From Pseudonocardia hierapolitana (lineage in GTDB: Bacteria > Actinomycetota > Actinomycetes > Mycobacteriales > Pseudonocardiaceae), in assembly GCF_007994075.1 (NCBI RefSeq), contig NZ_VIWU01000001.1, positions 2,294,001-2,358,000 on the forward strand: a stretch of 64,000 nt of DNA, written 5' to 3'. The notes below the pieces were generated by a model. It saw only the letters and a list, made by a program, of their open reading frames with translations. It searched no databases and was not told where the DNA came from. Position numbers and translations under genes: made by a program. Shown here in pieces: positions 1 to 7,964 of this stretch. Each line of letters begins with the position of its first letter. Position 1 is the stretch's first letter.

Positions 1-202
1 CGAGCGTGCCGACGCCCGCGGCGGCGAGGTAGAGCAGCGCCGGGCTCCCGAGCCCGCCCGCGCCGACCACCAGCACCTTCGCGTTCTTCAGCCGCTTCTG
101 CCCCGCCATGCCGACGTCCGGGATGATGAGGTGGCGGCTGTAGCGCTCGACCTCCTCCTTGGACAGCTCGGCGGCCGGCTCCACGAGCGGCGGTAGCGCC
201 AT
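1..202 (-). CDS. moeZ: MoeZ/MoeB-type adenylyltransferase, N-terminal part only
   Basis: The gene runs leftward off the window, so only about the first 67 residues are visible. They carry the conserved RYSRHLIIPDVG segment and the glycine-rich nucleotide-binding motif VVGAGGLGSPAL of the ThiF/MoeB/E1 fold. Family members adenylate the C-terminus of small sulfur-carrier proteins for molybdopterin, thiamine or cysteine synthesis. The actinobacterial form usually ends in a rhodanese domain, which would lie outside the window. ATG at 202 gives the usual N-terminus (MALPPLVEPAAELS). The order moeZ, TetR, DUF3107, ferritin-like, RhlE matches Rv3206c-Rv3211. Confidence 0.9.
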   Translation of the reverse strand, partial: MALPPLVEPAAELSKEEVERYSRHLIIPDVGMAGQKRLKNAKVLVVGAGGLGSPALLYLAAAGVGTL

Positions 203-252
203 GATCAAGCTCCTCGCATCGACGTACTGACTCCGTGTGCGCAACGTCGTGG

Positions 253-1278
253 TCACCCGGGTTCTTCCCAGGTCCCCGCGTCGACCGCATCCCACATGCC
301 CGCGACGGCGCGCGCCACCGTCTCGGGCGCCTCGAGCTGAGCGACGTGGCCCACACCGGGCAGCACCAGCAGCCGGGAGTGCCGCAGCGCCGCCGCGGTG
401 CGTCCGGCCAGGCGCGGCGCGACGAGCCGGTCGCGTTCGCCCCAGACCACCAGGGTAGGCGCCTGTACGCGGGCCGCCACCGACCAGAGCGACTCCCCGC
501 GCAACCAGCCCGCGACCATCGCCTTCCCGGTGCGCTCGGCGGCCTCCTGTGCCCATGCCAGGCGGGCCCGCGCCGCGAGCTCGGCGGCGGCCTCGGCCAT
601 CCGGTGCTCCGCGGCGATCGTCGGATCGCCGAAGCAGAGCCGCACGATCTGCTCGGCGCGCGTGCGCGGGTCCATCGCGGCGAGCTCGGCACGGGCCCGC
701 TTCCCGATCAGGGGCAACAGCGCGAGCAGCAGCCTCGGGTCGGACACGCGGCGCGGGTCCGGGCGCAGGTCGGGCATCGCGGGCGACACCAACGTGAGCG
801 TGCGCACCAGCTCGGGCCTGCGGGCGGCCACGGTCAGCGCAACGGCCCCACCGAACGAGTTCCCCAGCAGGTGCACCGGACGGCCGCGACCGGCGAGGAA
901 GCACAGCAGGGCGTCGGCGTGCCCGGCGGGCGTGTAGTCCTGCGACGCGAGCGGCCGGGAGAGGCCGAACCCGGGCAGGTCGACCGCGGTGCCCGCGGCC
1001 CGGGTGGCGAGCAGCGCAGCGAGGTCCGTCCAGTTCGTGGCCGAGCCGGACAGGCCGTGGACGTAGACGGCCGGGGTGTCCTGCGGGCCGGGCGTCTCGC
1101 GCACGTGCAGCGTGACGCCGCCGGAGGTCACCTCGCCACCCGGCCACGCGGCACGGTGCGGATCGTGGGCCGGGAGCGTCGCCGGGTCCGCCAGTGGCGG
1201 CGGGCCCGCCGGCACCGACTGAGGCCTTCGTGCACGCGTCAGCAGCGGTCGGACGAACGGCAGCGCGACGGTACTCAC
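253..1278 (-). CDS. alpha/beta hydrolase
   Basis: This cytosolic alpha/beta-hydrolase of about 341 residues shows the oxyanion segment VYVHGLSG, the nucleophile elbow GNSFGG, an acid residue in GERDRL and the catalytic histidine in PGVGHVAQLE. The substrate is unknown. It lies 50 bp upstream of moeZ on the same strand and may be cotranscribed. GTG at 1278 is preferred; an in-frame GTG at 1314 would add 12 residues of low-complexity sequence. The GGAGG directly before GTG 1278 sits very close, so the start is not certain. The next gene is divergent and begins about 117 bp away. Confidence 0.85.
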   Translation of the reverse strand: MSTVALPFVRPLLTRARRPQSVPAGPPPLADPATLPAHDPHRAAWPGGEVTSGGVTLHVRETPGPQDTPAVYVHGLSGSATNWTDLAALLATRAAGTAVDLPGFGLSRPLASQDYTPAGHADALLCFLAGRGRPVHLLGNSFGGAVALTVAARRPELVRTLTLVSPAMPDLRPDPRRVSDPRLLLALLPLIGKRARAELAAMDPRTRAEQIVRLCFGDPTIAAEHRMAEAAAELAARARLAWAQEAAERTGKAMVAGWLRGESLWSVAARVQAPTLVVWGERDRLVAPRLAGRTAAALRHSRLLVLPGVGHVAQLEAPETVARAVAGMWDAVDAGTWEEPG

Positions 1279-1394
1279 CCTCCGAGGATGACCCGGCCGC
1301 GCCGCGCCGGCCACCCGCCGTGACGGGACTCGCGCCTGTGGGGGACGTCATCGCCGCCGGTCACGGCCGTTGTACCGCTGAGAGGAGGCGGACA

Positions 1395-2591
1395 TTGGCC
1401 GGGGCGAGCCAGCTGGAGAGCGGGGCCGCAGCTCTGACGGGCACGGCAGCACTGGTGGTGCTCGCGTACCGGCTGGGCAGCGGGCAACCGGCCGCGGTGG
1501 CCCTCGGCGCCGCGTTCGCGGTGCTCCTCGTCGCGGTGCCCGCCGCCCTGCGCCTGGCCACCGGGCTGCCGCGCCTGGTCGGCACGGAACGCGCGAACCG
1601 GCTCGGGGTCCTGGTCTCCGGCCCCGACGCGTTCGCGGCAGCGCGGCAGATCCGCACCGTCGTCATCGCGGGAAGCGACTTGGTCACCGGGGGCGAGCTG
1701 GGGGTGCACGCCGTGCACGCCGTCGACGGCGCATCGCACGCCGACGTGCTGCGCATCGCCGGTGCCGTGGCCCGGGAGTCCGGCCGGCCGGTCGATCGGG
1801 CGATCGCCGCGGCGACACCGCGGCTGCCCGGCGTCTCCGACTTCGACCCGGTGGCGGATCTGGGCGCGCGCGGCGTCGTGGCCGAGGTCGTCGGCGCCTC
1901 CGGCGAGGAGCAGCGCGTGATCGCCCACGCCGTGCTCGTCGGCGACGCGGAGCTCCTCGCCGCGCACGACATCGACCTGCCCGCCGTACCCGCGACGGCC
2001 GGGTGCACCCCGGTCGCGGTGGCCTGGGACGGCGTGGCCAGGGGCGTGCTGGACGTCGGGCCGGACGTGGCGGCCGCGAGGGCAGCCGCCGTGCACCGGC
2101 TGAGGGCGCTCGGGCTGCGGCCCGTCCTCCTGACCGCCGAGGAGGCCCCGGTCGCGCAGGCCGTCGCCGCACGCGCAGGGCTCGCGCCCGACGCCGTACT
2201 GGCCGGTGTCGCCCCGCAGCACGCTGCTCCACTCGTCCGCGAGCTCGGGCCCGGTGTCGCCGTCATCGCCGATCCCGAGCGGTACGAGGCGGCGCTGGAC
2301 GCCGCCGGAATCGCGGTTCGCCGCTGCGCCACGACGGCCACCAGGCCCGCCCTGACGCTGGTACGCGGCGACCTCGCTGCCGCGGTGGACGCGATCCGGC
2401 TCGCCCGCCACACCGCCGCCGTCATCCGCACGAACCTCGCCTGGTCGCTCGCGTGCGTCGCGGCGCTGCTGCCGGTGACCGCCGCCGGCCTGCTCGGCCC
2501 GTCCCTCTCGGCAGCGGCGACGGCGGCCGGAGCGGCCGTGCTCGCGGTCAACAGCCTGCGGTGCGAGCGGCACACCTCTACCGGCGGGTAA
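1395..2591 (+). CDS. degenerate P-type ATPase-like membrane protein (probable pseudoenzyme)
   Basis: The protein of about 398 residues aligns by eye with the core of heavy-metal P-type ATPases: a hydrophobic segment, a phosphorylation/nucleotide-binding region, and a C-terminal membrane segment. Every catalytic motif is lost. The DKTGT position reads VVIAGSDLVTGG, so the phosphorylated Asp is replaced. The TGD position reads LLTAEEAPVAQAVA and the GDGxND position reads VIADPERYEAA. It should therefore be unable to form the phospho-enzyme and may be a regulatory or structural relic. TTG at 1395 is chosen because GAGGAGG (1382-1388) lies 6 nt before it; an upstream GTG at 1338 is possible. Confidence 0.7.
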   Translation: MAGASQLESGAAALTGTAALVVLAYRLGSGQPAAVALGAAFAVLLVAVPAALRLATGLPRLVGTERANRLGVLVSGPDAFAAARQIRTVVIAGSDLVTGGELGVHAVHAVDGASHADVLRIAGAVARESGRPVDRAIAAATPRLPGVSDFDPVADLGARGVVAEVVGASGEEQRVIAHAVLVGDAELLAAHDIDLPAVPATAGCTPVAVAWDGVARGVLDVGPDVAAARAAAVHRLRALGLRPVLLTAEEAPVAQAVAARAGLAPDAVLAGVAPQHAAPLVRELGPGVAVIADPERYEAALDAAGIAVRRCATTATRPALTLVRGDLAAAVDAIRLARHTAAVIRTNLAWSLACVAALLPVTAAGLLGPSLSAAATAAGAAVLAVNSLRCERHTSTGG

Positions 2592-2638
2592 GGTGTTCTT
2601 CCGCACCCGATCGGGTGGACGGACGGAAGGGCAACCGC

Positions 2639-3262
2639 ATGACCGAGGCGCCGGCACCGGTGCACCGCGGCACCCGCCTGTCCCGCGACGCGCGCCGGGC
2701 CCAACTGCTCGTGGCCGCACGGGACGTCTTCGCGGCGCACGGTTACCACGCCGCCGCGATGGACGACATCGCCGAGCGGGCCGGCGTGAGCAAGCCGGTT
2801 CTGTACCAGCACTTCCCCGGCAAGCTCGAGCTCTACCGGGCGCTGCTCACCACGTACGCCGACGAGCTAGTGGAGCGCGTCACCGCCGCGATCGACGGCA
2901 CCTCCGACAACGAACAGCGCGTGCACGCCGCCGTCGCGGCCTACTTCGACTTCGTCGCGGGCGAGGGACAGGCCTACCGGCTCGTGTTCGAGTCCGACCT
3001 GCGCGGCGAGCCGGAGGCGGCCGCTGTCGTCGACGGCGCGCTCAACAGCTGCATCGACGCCGTCGCCGCAGCCGTCACCGCCGATGCCGGCCTGGACACC
3101 CCGCGCGCCCGCATGCTGGCCGTCGGGCTGGTCGGGCTGAGCCAGGTCGCCGCCCAGTACTGGCTCGACTCCGACCGGTCGGTGCCCCGCGACGAGGCCG
3201 TGGCCCTCATGTCCGGGTTCGCCTGGCGCGGGCTCGCCGGCTTCCCCCTCATCCACGACTGA
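2639..3262 (+). CDS. TetR family regulator (Rv3208-like)
   Basis: The 207-residue TetR protein has an N-terminal helix-turn-helix of typical composition (ARDVFAAHGY, MDDIAERAGVSKPVLYQHFPGK) and an all-helical C-terminal ligand domain. ATG at 2639 begins just ahead of the DNA-binding domain. Its position between the moeZ block and the DUF3107 gene matches the conserved mycobacterial regulator Rv3208. The ligand and target are not evident. It starts 47 bp after the degenerate ATPase and could share its transcript. Confidence 0.88.
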   Translation: MTEAPAPVHRGTRLSRDARRAQLLVAARDVFAAHGYHAAAMDDIAERAGVSKPVLYQHFPGKLELYRALLTTYADELVERVTAAIDGTSDNEQRVHAAVAAYFDFVAGEGQAYRLVFESDLRGEPEAAAVVDGALNSCIDAVAAAVTADAGLDTPRARMLAVGLVGLSQVAAQYWLDSDRSVPRDEAVALMSGFAWRGLAGFPLIHD

Positions 3263-3269
3263 CGCCGTG

Positions 3270-3827
3270 TCACCGGGGTGGCGTGCGCAGCACCCCGTCG
3301 ACCAGGCCGTAGTCGACGGCCTCCTGGGCGGTGAACCAGCGGTCGCGGTCGAAGTCGGCCTCGATCCGATCCAGCGGCTGCCCGCTGTGCTCGGCCGTGA
3401 GCTCGGCGATCCGCTTCTTGAGCTTGGACAGCATGCCGGCGCGGATCACGATGTCGGACTCCGACCCGCCCGCGCCGCCCGACGGCTGGTGCATCATCAC
3501 CTGGGCGTGCGGCAGGGCGAACCGCTTGCCCGGCGCACCCCCGGTGAGCAGGAACTGGCCCATCGAGGCGGCCATCCCGGTGGCGATCGTGGCGACGTCC
3601 GGCTCGATCGAGTGCATCGTGTCGTAGATCGCCATGCCGGCGAACACCGAGCCGCCCGGCGAGTTGATGTAGAGCGTGATGTCGGCGGCCGGGTCCTCGC
3701 CTGCGAGCAGGAGCAGCTGCGCGACGAGCTTCGTCGAGACGTCGTCGTCCACCTCCTGCCCGAGCACGACGATGCGCTCGCGCAGCAGCCGGTTGTAGAC
3801 GGTGTCGTCGATGGTGGGGGCGCTCAT
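3270..3827 (-). CDS. clpP: ATP-dependent Clp protease proteolytic subunit, second gene of a clpP pair
   Basis: This 185-residue ClpP has the family core YINSPGGS, the nucleophile Ser88 in GMAASMG and His113 in MMHQPSGG, with the catalytic Asp expected near FDRDRWFT. It starts at 3827, 14 bp after the stop of the upstream clpP, so the two form an operon and probably a mixed tetradecamer. No clpX or tig gene is adjacent. This suggests an accessory pair of the Streptomyces clpP3P4 type rather than the primary clpP1P2 locus; that assignment is inferred from context only. Confidence 0.93.
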   Translation of the reverse strand: MSAPTIDDTVYNRLLRERIVVLGQEVDDDVSTKLVAQLLLLAGEDPAADITLYINSPGGSVFAGMAIYDTMHSIEPDVATIATGMAASMGQFLLTGGAPGKRFALPHAQVMMHQPSGGAGGSESDIVIRAGMLSKLKKRIAELTAEHSGQPLDRIEADFDRDRWFTAQEAVDYGLVDGVLRTPPR

Positions 3828-3841
3828 GTGGGTGGTCTCCT

Positions 3842-4456
3842 TCAGCGGGGGAGTTTGCGGCTGGCGATGACGTTGTCGGCGATCCCGTAGGCCACGGCCT
3901 CGTCGGCGGTGAGGACGAGGTCGCGCTCGATGTCGGCGTGGATGCGCTCCACGGTCTGGCCCGTGCCCTCGGCGAGTGCGTCCTCGAGCTGGCGGCGCAG
4001 CCGGGAGACCTCGGCCGCGTAGATCTCCAGGTCGGAGGTCTGCCCGCGGACGACGTCGATGCTCGGCTGGTGGATGAGCACCCGCGCGTTGGGCACCACC
4101 GACCGGTGGCCGGGTGCGCCGGCCGCGAGCAGCACGGCTGCCGCCGATGCGGCCTGCCCGAGGCAGTACGTGTGCACCGCCGGACGGATGTAGCGCATCG
4201 TGTCGTAGATCGCCGTCATCGCCGTGAGCGAGCCGCCAGGCGAGTTGATGTACATCGAGATCGGCCGGTCCGGCTCGGTCGACTCCAGGCAGATCAGCTG
4301 CGCCATGACGTCGTTGGCTGCCGCGTCGTCGATCTGGGTGCCGAGAAAGACGATCCGGCCCTCGAACAGCTTGCTGTACGGATTGGACTCCTGATAGCCG
4401 TAGCTCGTCCGTTCGACGAACGACGGCAGGACGTAGCGGGCCTGCGCGCTCTGCAT
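3842..4456 (-). CDS. clpP: ATP-dependent Clp protease proteolytic subunit, first gene of a clpP pair
   Basis: This 204-residue ClpP shows MYINSPGGS, the nucleophile Ser104 in GQAASAAA and His129 in VLIHQPS. The N-terminal stretch [24 protein letters not shown] is typical of the actinobacterial partner subunit. ATG at 4456 has GGAGG about 7 nt upstream. It is the promoter-proximal gene of the pair, and a ClgR-type palindrome lies about 69 bp upstream of its start. The activator ClgR is known to drive clpP genes in actinobacteria, so induction under protein-folding stress is likely. Confidence 0.93.
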   Translation of the reverse strand: MQSAQARYVLPSFVERTSYGYQESNPYSKLFEGRIVFLGTQIDDAAANDVMAQLICLESTEPDRPISMYINSPGGSLTAMTAIYDTMRYIRPAVHTYCLGQAASAAAVLLAAGAPGHRSVVPNARVLIHQPSIDVVRGQTSDLEIYAAEVSRLRRQLEDALAEGTGQTVERIHADIERDLVLTADEAVAYGIADNVIASRKLPR

Positions 4457-4524
4457 CCGATGACCTCCGGGTGGGCATTGATCTCCCGGACGCTAACGGC
4501 GCCACACCTGCGCAAACCCGGACA

Positions 4525-4539
4525 TTCGCGGGCGGCGAA
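4525..4539 (-). promoter_or_regulatory. ClgR-type operator upstream of the clpP pair
   Basis: TTCGCGGGCGGCGAA is a perfect inverted repeat (TTCGC-N5-GCGAA). It fits the GTTCGC-N5-GCG pattern described for the actinobacterial Clp regulator ClgR. It lies about 69 bp before the clpP ATG, where an activator would sit. The regulator gene is not in this window. Confidence 0.6.
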
Positions 4540-4646
4540 ACCCTTTCGCCGAGAGCGGACGCCGGGAGCGATGAGTTCCGGATGTGGCCGCGGTCTCATC
4601 TACAACCGCGCCGCACGGGGCGCGCCGGCCCGGAAGGGAGCGAACG

Positions 4647-4868
4647 ATGACCACCACGACCGACCTCAGCTACCGGGACCGCGCCGTCCTGCGCGCAGTC
4701 GCCGCCGGACGCTGCACCGTCTCCGCGATCGGCGTCCTCGCCGTCGACGGCCTGGGATGCTGCGACCAGTTCGTCGGCCGTCGGCTGGCGAACGCCGGCC
4801 TGATCGCCGCGGGCCCCGGCCCCGCCCGCCTGACGGCCACCGGCCGCGCCCTGCTCGAGGCGGCGTGA
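4647..4868 (+). CDS. small hypothetical protein, possible winged-helix
   Basis: A 73-residue protein begins at ATG 4647 after GGAAGGGAG (4632-4640). The pattern of short helices followed by RRLANAGLIAAGPGPARLTATGRALLEAA resembles the end of a small winged-helix domain, with a recognition helix and a beta-wing ending in a 'T..G..LL' segment typical of MarR/PadR-like folds. No family is recognised with confidence. It is divergent from the clpP pair and ends one base before the next start, so it is translationally coupled to the zinc-ribbon gene that follows. Confidence 0.6.
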   Translation: MTTTTDLSYRDRAVLRAVAAGRCTVSAIGVLAVDGLGCCDQFVGRRLANAGLIAAGPGPARLTATGRALLEAA

Positions 4869-4869
4869 C

Positions 4870-5073
4870 ATGAACACCACGGCGTATTGCGACCGCTGTC
4901 CCGCCCGAGCTCGCGTCCGCGCCGCGCTGCCGGCAGGCGAGCTGCACTTCTGCAACCACCACATCCGCGAGCACCGCGACCGCCTACTGGAGGCAGGCGC
5001 TCAGCTGATCACGCTGCCCGGCCGACCCGCCCCGATTGCAGAGAAGCCACATCTGCGCGATCTCGCTGCATGA
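4870..5073 (+). CDS. small DUF7455-type zinc-ribbon protein
   Basis: A 67-residue protein carries CDRCPARARVRAALPAG followed by ELHFCNHHIREH, that is C-x2-C and C-x2-H metal-ligand pairs. This matches the short actinobacterial DUF7455 family, often encoded beside sigma factors or DNA-repair genes. ATG at 4870 follows the preceding stop by one base. The function is unknown; metal binding is inferred from the Cys/His spacing. Confidence 0.7.
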   Translation: MNTTAYCDRCPARARVRAALPAGELHFCNHHIREHRDRLLEAGAQLITLPGRPAPIAEKPHLRDLAA

Positions 5074-5146
5074 AGGCGGCTCCACCCACCCACCCCGCCG
5101 GCTCCGCCGAACCACTGTCCCCCGTGCTGCAACGGGGCGACACCGA

Positions 5147-6055
5147 TCACGCCGTCGAGCGGAGCTCCCCGGTCCGCACGGCGCCCGTCGCCAGCGCCGC
5201 GATCCGGCTCGCCACCCCGGACACCCGCTCCAGGGGCAGCATGTGCCCGGCCTCGGGGAAGATCGTCAGACTGGCCGACGGAACCGCGTCGGCGATGCGC
5301 CGGGCCGCGCGCACGGGCGTGAGGCGGTCGCGGGACCCGACGAGCACGACGGTCGGGATGTCCGCGAACGCCGCGAGCGCGGCGTCGCGTTCATGGGCTT
5401 CGAGGGTGGGCTGGAACCCGGACACGGTGAGCGGGCGGCAGCCACCCACCGTCTCGCACGTGATCCGGATGGCCTCCGGGCTCGGCCGCGCGCCGAGCAG
5501 CAGCCACCGCGTCGCGGGCGCGATGAGACGCGGGTCGCCGAGGTGCTCCCGCCGCGACCACCCCCTCGTGGCGGCGATCCGCCGCTGCACCCTGCGGTAC
5601 ACCGCGGCCGCGGGCGGGGACAGGCCGAACGGCCGCTCGGCGAGCCCACCGCTCGCGGTGGCCACCAGTGCGACCCCGACCGCTCGCGCCATCACGTCCG
5701 GATGGCGCTCGGCGAGCGCCATCAGGGTCATGCCACCCATCGAGTGCCCGGCGAGCACGAGCGGCCCGGCGGGCGCCGTCGCGGCGACGACCTCGGCGAG
5801 GTCGTCGGCGAGCTGGTCGATCGTCATCGTCGCCGGGTCGACGGGCGCCGAGCGGCCGTGGCCGCGGTGGTCGGGCCGCACCACGCGCACCGGTGAGGGC
5901 CCGGTCGCGAGCGACCTGGTGACCGGTCTCCAGACACGCCGGTCGAGCGTCCAGCCGTGGACCAGGACGACCGTGACGGGAGCATCCTGCGGGCCGTCCA
6001 GCGCGACGTGCAGCGGCACGCCGTCGGCCGCGGGGACGGATCGTGCGGTGGTCAT
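5147..6055 (-). CDS. alpha/beta hydrolase
   Basis: The 302-residue hydrolase shows VVLVHGWTLD (oxyanion hole), PDHRGHGRS, the nucleophile elbow AGHSMGG, an acid in GSRDRLTP and the catalytic His in EAGHMLPLE. The substrate is not evident. It follows the AurF-like oxygenase and SDR genes on the same strand, separated from them by the CPBP gene. Its first ~28 codons, plus the preceding ~35 bp, are duplicated at 6984-7110. This suggests the hydrolase was once directly fused in the operon to the oxygenase gene. Confidence 0.88.
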   Translation of the reverse strand: MTTARSVPAADGVPLHVALDGPQDAPVTVVLVHGWTLDRRVWRPVTRSLATGPSPVRVVRPDHRGHGRSAPVDPATMTIDQLADDLAEVVAATAPAGPLVLAGHSMGGMTLMALAERHPDVMARAVGVALVATASGGLAERPFGLSPPAAAVYRRVQRRIAATRGWSRREHLGDPRLIAPATRWLLLGARPSPEAIRITCETVGGCRPLTVSGFQPTLEAHERDAALAAFADIPTVVLVGSRDRLTPVRAARRIADAVPSASLTIFPEAGHMLPLERVSGVASRIAALATGAVRTGELRSTA

Positions 6056-6096
6056 GTGACGAGGCGTGCCTTCCGCCGGAGGATCTCGCTCGCTAT
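5971..6096 (-). repeat. imperfect direct repeat, copy A (operon-junction duplication)
   Basis: On the minus strand this stretch reads like the last ~11 codons of the AurF-like gene (SEILRRKARLVT against SEVLWRKAHLI at 7071-7105), then the first ~28 codons of the hydrolase. The same junction occurs about 1 kb upstream at 6984-7110 with roughly 80-85% identity by eye. The pair brackets the CPBP gene. Confidence 0.75.
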
Positions 6097-6977
6097 CTCG
6101 GGTCGGTCAGGAAGATGTCCGCAATGGCCGGGTTGTAGGCGTGCACGAGGATGCCGAAGATGATGGCGTCGAAGGTCAGGTGCACGGTGACCACGTACGG
6201 CAACGACCGGGTGCGCTGGAAGATGTAGCCCTGCAACAGGGCGAAGGGCACCGTGAGCAGCGGACCCCAGCTGCGGTAGCCCAGCTCCCAGAGGAACGAG
6301 ACGAACACCACCGACTGCAGCAGGTTCGCCTGCCAGACCGGGAAGTGGTGGCGGAGAAGGGCGAAGACGATGCAGATGAAGAACAGCTCGTCCCACAGGC
6401 CGACTGCGTTGACGCCGATGAACAGCCGGACGATCTCGCCCGAGCCGGAGACGTCGGGCCAGTTCCGGTAGGCACCCGAGCCCAGGAAGTACACCGGGAG
6501 GATCAGGTAGCCCGCGACGACCACCAGCGCGAGGTAGCCGAACTCGAACCGGCTCCACCGGTTCCCGGTTCCGACCGGGAACTTGATGATGTCCTCCCGG
6601 TGCCACCATCGGGAGAGGGCGTAGGGCAGGGCGACCGCCGCCGACAGCGTGATCGCGAAACGGGCCATGCCGGCGTTGCTCAGATCCGCTTCCAGCGACA
6701 TCGTGCTGATGACGACCAGGCCGACCGAGATGAGGATCAGGTGCCGCAGCAGCAGGCGGTCCGCCGCCGCTGCGACGACCAGACCGGCGACGATCAGCGC
6801 GTACCCGATCAGTCGCTCCTGCAGGCCGAACAGCGCAACCGCGGAGACCATCACCAGTGCCGCGGCCAGCAGACGGATCCAGGCGGGCCGGGGCGCGGAC
6901 CGGCCCTCGAAACTGCCGGGGGCGGTCGCGCCTGCGCTCACCGCGCCAGCATGACCGGACATGCGCCGGCGCGACAA
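6093..6977 (-). CDS. CPBP/CAAX-like intramembrane protease family protein
   Basis: The protein of about 294 residues has roughly eight hydrophobic segments after a polar N-terminus. Near the C-terminus it carries a WDELFFICIVFALLRHHF segment and a later VTVHLTFDAIIFG segment, which resemble motif 1 (EExxxR) and the HxxxN/D motif of CPBP (Abi/CAAX) proteases. The first Glu is Asp and the usual FRG is FIC, so catalysis is doubtful. TTG at 6977 or ATG at 6962 could start it. The gene sits between two copies of an operon junction and looks inserted. Confidence 0.65.
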   Translation of the reverse strand: MSRRRMSGHAGAVSAGATAPGSFEGRSAPRPAWIRLLAAALVMVSAVALFGLQERLIGYALIVAGLVVAAAADRLLLRHLILISVGLVVISTMSLEADLSNAGMARFAITLSAAVALPYALSRWWHREDIIKFPVGTGNRWSRFEFGYLALVVVAGYLILPVYFLGSGAYRNWPDVSGSGEIVRLFIGVNAVGLWDELFFICIVFALLRHHFPVWQANLLQSVVFVSFLWELGYRSWGPLLTVPFALLQGYIFQRTRSLPYVVTVHLTFDAIIFGILVHAYNPAIADIFLTDPR

Positions 6978-6983
6978 CTTCTT

Positions 6984-7071
6984 CCACGGTGACGGCGGCG
7001 CCCTCGGGCCCGTCGAGCTCGACGTGCAGCGGAACGCCGTCGGCCGCGGGGACGGAGCGGGCGGTCGTCAT
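6984..7071 (-). pseudogene. truncated hydrolase 5' fragment (copy B of the operon-junction repeat)
   Basis: ATG at 7071 overlaps the AurF-like stop codon (TGATG). It opens a frame reading MTTARSVPAADGVPLHVELD..., nearly identical to the N-terminus of the intact hydrolase at 6055 (MTTARSVPAADGVPLHVALD). Similarity ends near 6984, where the frame runs into the CPBP start region without the catalytic domain. The repeat unit including the end of the AurF-like gene spans 6984-7110. It is a gene remnant left by duplication or insertion. Confidence 0.75.
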
Positions 7072-7964
7072 CAGATGAGGTGCGCCTTGCGCCAGAGGAC
7101 CTCGCTGGGTCCACCGATGAGCTTCTGCTCCCGCAGGAACGGCACCAGCTTGCGCGCCGTCCAGCGCAGCATCTCCTGGTGGTGCGGGTTGGCCAGAGCG
7201 GCCTTGTGGCCGACGGCCGGATCGATGCCGACGGACGTGTAGACGTCGCGGTGGATCAGGTTGCGAGCCACCACGAACGCCACGCGAGCCGAGAGGTAGC
7301 GGGCGAGCGTGCGCTGCGCGGCGTTCGTCTTCGGCATGATCCGCATCAGCTCCTCGCGGGCGTAGCGGACGTGCCGGGCCTCCTCGGTGACGTGGATCCG
7401 GTTGACCATGCGGGTGAGCGGCTGCACGGAGTCGTCGCGCATCGCCTCGCGCTGCAGCTGGTCGAGGATCTCCTCCACGAACAGCGTGCCCGCGAACATC
7501 GCGGGGCCGTAGGCGACGGTCTTGAAGAACCTCCCGAGCTCGTGGGTGAGCCGCCGCGGCGCGTAGTCCGGCACGCCGTACCGCTCGGTCATCTTCGCGA
7601 ACATGATCGAGTGCCGGCACTCGTCGGCGATCTCGGTGAGCGCGTACTGGATGTGCTGGCGGCGCGGGTCGCGGTCGTACGCGTAGCGCAGCAGCATCTG
7701 CATGAGGATGATCTCGAACCAGAGGCCGATGCGGGCGATGCTGCACACCTCGTGCACCGACAGCGTGCGCCGCTGCTCCTCGGTGAGGCCCTCCCACAGC
7801 TCCGTGCCGTACAGCGACACGCGGTGCTCCGGCATCGCCCACCCGTCCGGGACGAGCGGGGCCTCCCAGTCGATGTCGATGCTGGGCTCGTAGGAGTGGT
7901 CGAGCGACGAGCGGAGCAGCCGCTCCGCGGTCGCCTCGCGGTCGTTCACCGTCTTGACGTTCAT
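7071..7964 (-). CDS. AurF-like diiron oxygenase
   Basis: The 297-residue protein has the carboxylate/histidine pattern of ferritin-like diiron oxygenases: EIADECRHSIMF, FVEEILDQ and the EExxH-type HVTEEARHVRYAREEL. This matches the AurF (p-aminobenzoate N-oxygenase-like) family, which hydroxylates or N-oxygenates small substrates and needs an electron donor. It overlaps the SDR stop/start by 4 bp (ATGA), so SDR and oxygenase are coupled. The operon is divergent from a TetR gene and is probably repressed by it. The physiological substrate is unknown. Confidence 0.87.
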   Translation of the reverse strand: MNVKTVNDREATAERLLRSSLDHSYEPSIDIDWEAPLVPDGWAMPEHRVSLYGTELWEGLTEEQRRTLSVHEVCSIARIGLWFEIILMQMLLRYAYDRDPRRQHIQYALTEIADECRHSIMFAKMTERYGVPDYAPRRLTHELGRFFKTVAYGPAMFAGTLFVEEILDQLQREAMRDDSVQPLTRMVNRIHVTEEARHVRYAREELMRIMPKTNAAQRTLARYLSARVAFVVARNLIHRDVYTSVGIDPAVGHKAALANPHHQEMLRWTARKLVPFLREQKLIGGPSEVLWRKAHLI

